Origin: Sphingosinicellaceae bacterium
Lineage (GTDB): Bacteria; Pseudomonadota; Alphaproteobacteria; Sphingomonadales; Sphingomonadaceae
Length of the DNA: 64,000 bases
Direction of reading: 5' to 3'
Assembly (NCBI GenBank): GCA_019285715.1
Contig: CP079108.1
Span: 3,115,001 to 3,179,000 of the forward strand
In this document: positions 62,846 through 64,000 of the stretch, one piece after another
How the letters are laid out: the number at the start of each line of letters is the position of its first letter
How positions within the stretch are numbered: position 1 is the stretch's first letter
Notes under the pieces: model-generated
The model's database searches: none
What the model saw: only the letters and a program-made list of their open reading frames with translations
What the model was told of the DNA's origin: nothing
Made by a program: the position numbers and the translations under genes

Positions 62846-64000
62846 ATGCCGCTCGCGAGCCTCCGCAACCAGACGTTCTTCCACGACAAGAACCGTGCCT
62901 TCTGGCTGCTGCAGGGCGGCGGTTGGGGGGCTTACCTGCTGCTGCGTGGGCTGGGCGGACTGGCCAATGCGATGGGGCTGGCGTTCGTCCTGCCGACGCT
63001 GATCGTCACCGCCACCGGCTTCTCGCTGACCCTGTTGATGGCGGCCGCCTATCGCCGCGTCATCCGCATGAAGCCGGTGTTCGTGTGGACGGTGACATTG
63101 ATCATCGTCGCCGTCGCGTCGGGGCTGTTCTCGGTGCTCGAGGTCTGGGCGCACGCGACCTTCTACGAGCCCGGGTGGCAACCGCGCGGGGTCGAGTTCC
63201 TTGGTGCCATCCTGCTCGACTTCTCGGTGCTCGGGGCGTGGACCGGCCTGTACTACGGCATCAATTATTACCTGCTGCTCGCGGCGCAATCGGAGCGCAT
63301 GCTCAAGGTCGCGGCGCAGGCCAATTCAGCGCAGCTCGAGATGCTGCGCTACCAGCTCAACCCGCATTTCCTATTCAACACGCTCAACTCGATCTCGACC
63401 CTGGTGCTGCTCAAGCAAACCGAGAAGGCCAACGCGATGCTGTCGCGGCTGAGCTCGTTCCTGCGCTACAGCCTGGTCGGCGGCCTCGAGGGCATGACCA
63501 CCGTCGCGCAGGAAGCAGAGGCGCTGAAATTATACCTCGACATCGAGCGCACGCGCTTCGAGGACCGGCTGCGCACCCGCTTCGACATCGCGCCCGCGGC
63601 GATCGAGGCCCGGATGCCGTCGCTGCTGCTCCAGCCGCTGGTCGAGAACGCCGTCAAATACGCCGTTACCCCGCAGGAGGAAGGCGCCGACATCCACGTC
63701 GACGCGCGCCTGATGGGCGACCGGCTGATGATCACCATCGCCGATACCGGGCCGGGATTACCGCCCGGGGGGTTGCACGGCGAGCTGCCAGCCTCCACCT
63801 CAGGAAGTGGTGTCGGCCTCGCCAACATCCGCGACCGTCTGGTCCAGGCCTACGGCGAGGACCATCGTTTCGAACTCGAGACGAACGAGCCACACGGCTT
63901 GATCGTTTTGATCGACATACCGTATCAGGCCTTCGAAGGCCGAGGCACTGACTTCCGCGGCGGCAACGCGGATAGCCGGGCCGAACTGCGGTCGGTCGAA
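62846..64000 (+). CDS. LytS/YehU-type sensor histidine kinase (3' end beyond window)
   Basis: The frame is open from ATG 62846 to the end of the window, 385 residues so far. It has a short cytoplasmic start, four membrane helices (about 20-150), and a His_kinase domain with the phospho-acceptor in LRYQLNPHFLFNTLNSIS (about residue 180). The HATPase part shows LLLQPLVENAVKYAV (N-box), IADTGPGLPP (G1) and GSGVGLANIRDRL (G2). Such kinases normally pair with a LytTR response regulator, which would lie just downstream, outside the window. It starts 35 bases after the ferredoxin stop. Confidence 0.92.
   Translation, partial: MPLASLRNQTFFHDKNRAFWLLQGGGWGAYLLLRGLGGLANAMGLAFVLPTLIVTATGFSLTLLMAAAYRRVIRMKPVFVWTVTLIIVAVASGLFSVLEVWAHATFYEPGWQPRGVEFLGAILLDFSVLGAWTGLYYGINYYLLLAAQSERMLKVAAQANSAQLEMLRYQLNPHFLFNTLNSISTLVLLKQTEKANAMLSRLSSFLRYSLVGGLEGMTTVAQEAEALKLYLDIERTRFEDRLRTRFDIAPAAIEARMPSLLLQPLVENAVKYAVTPQEEGADIHVDARLMGDRLMITIADTGPGLPPGGLHGELPASTSGSGVGLANIRDRLVQAYGEDHRFELETNEPHGLIVLIDIPYQAFEGRGTDFRGGNADSRAELRSVE

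Overview
The window is GC-rich DNA from an alphaproteobacterium, most likely a member of the Sphingomonadales. This is inferred from TonB-dependent receptors next to carbohydrate-active and peptidase genes, a PEPxxWA-type C-terminal sorting signal on a secreted protease, an HslV with an Ala/Asp-free short leader before its catalytic Thr, the trpE / trpG-trpD arrangement, a STAS-fused MlaE operon and palindromic intergenic repeats of the type common in that order. No rRNA, tRNA, CRISPR array or complete mobile element was found.

Layout. 1-3374: end of a TonB receptor and a secreted protein with two right-handed beta-helix (pectate-lyase-3 type) domains and a propeller-like tail. 3375-7795: a small surface-glycan locus (SAM methyltransferase, Wzx-like flippase, pyruvyl-transferase family protein) with an AT-richer non-coding stretch. 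7870-14183: tripartite drug efflux operon (marR, outer-membrane lipoprotein, HlyD adaptor, DHA2 pump) with a divergent second MFS pump. 14191-21319: tryptophan biosynthesis (trpG-trpD; ppiD-trpE plus two small genes), split by a VapBC-type toxin-antitoxin pair on the other strand, then tpiA. 21334-28926: S9 peptidase, divergent TonB receptor, acyl-CoA dehydrogenase, EF-hand protein and a small unknown gene. 29063-30975: hslVU. 30976-33496: palindromic repeat, an HTH gene with a damaged 5' end, a long regulatory-looking gap and a PEP-CTERM metalloprotease. 33497-39683: MHS-type MFS transporter, secG, and a four-gene MCE/Mla lipid transport operon followed by a YqhA-like gene. 39733-43687: aminopeptidase N and a divergent M48 peptidase. 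43837-46892: epimerase and an orphan molybdopterin-binding dehydrogenase subunit. 46924-50827: a minus-strand run of NERD protein, second HTH paralogue, threonine-aldolase-like enzyme and DMT exporter. 51300-59345: a 2681-residue autotransporter. 59545-64000: rmuC, TrmH-type methyltransferase, AlkA-type glycosylase, ferredoxin and a LytS-type sensor kinase that runs off the end.

Most of the window is ordinary chromosome. The parts that most repay a second look are the two paralogous HTH genes (31207-31980 and 48877-49674), one of which seems frameshifted and which share an upstream sequence box; the heavily structured leader of the PEP-CTERM metalloprotease (paired 8-bp palindromes, then two abutting hairpins); the 3 x 264-bp repeat in the autotransporter; the toxin-antitoxin pair inside the trp region; and the hairpin that covers the ribosome binding site of the acyl-CoA dehydrogenase.
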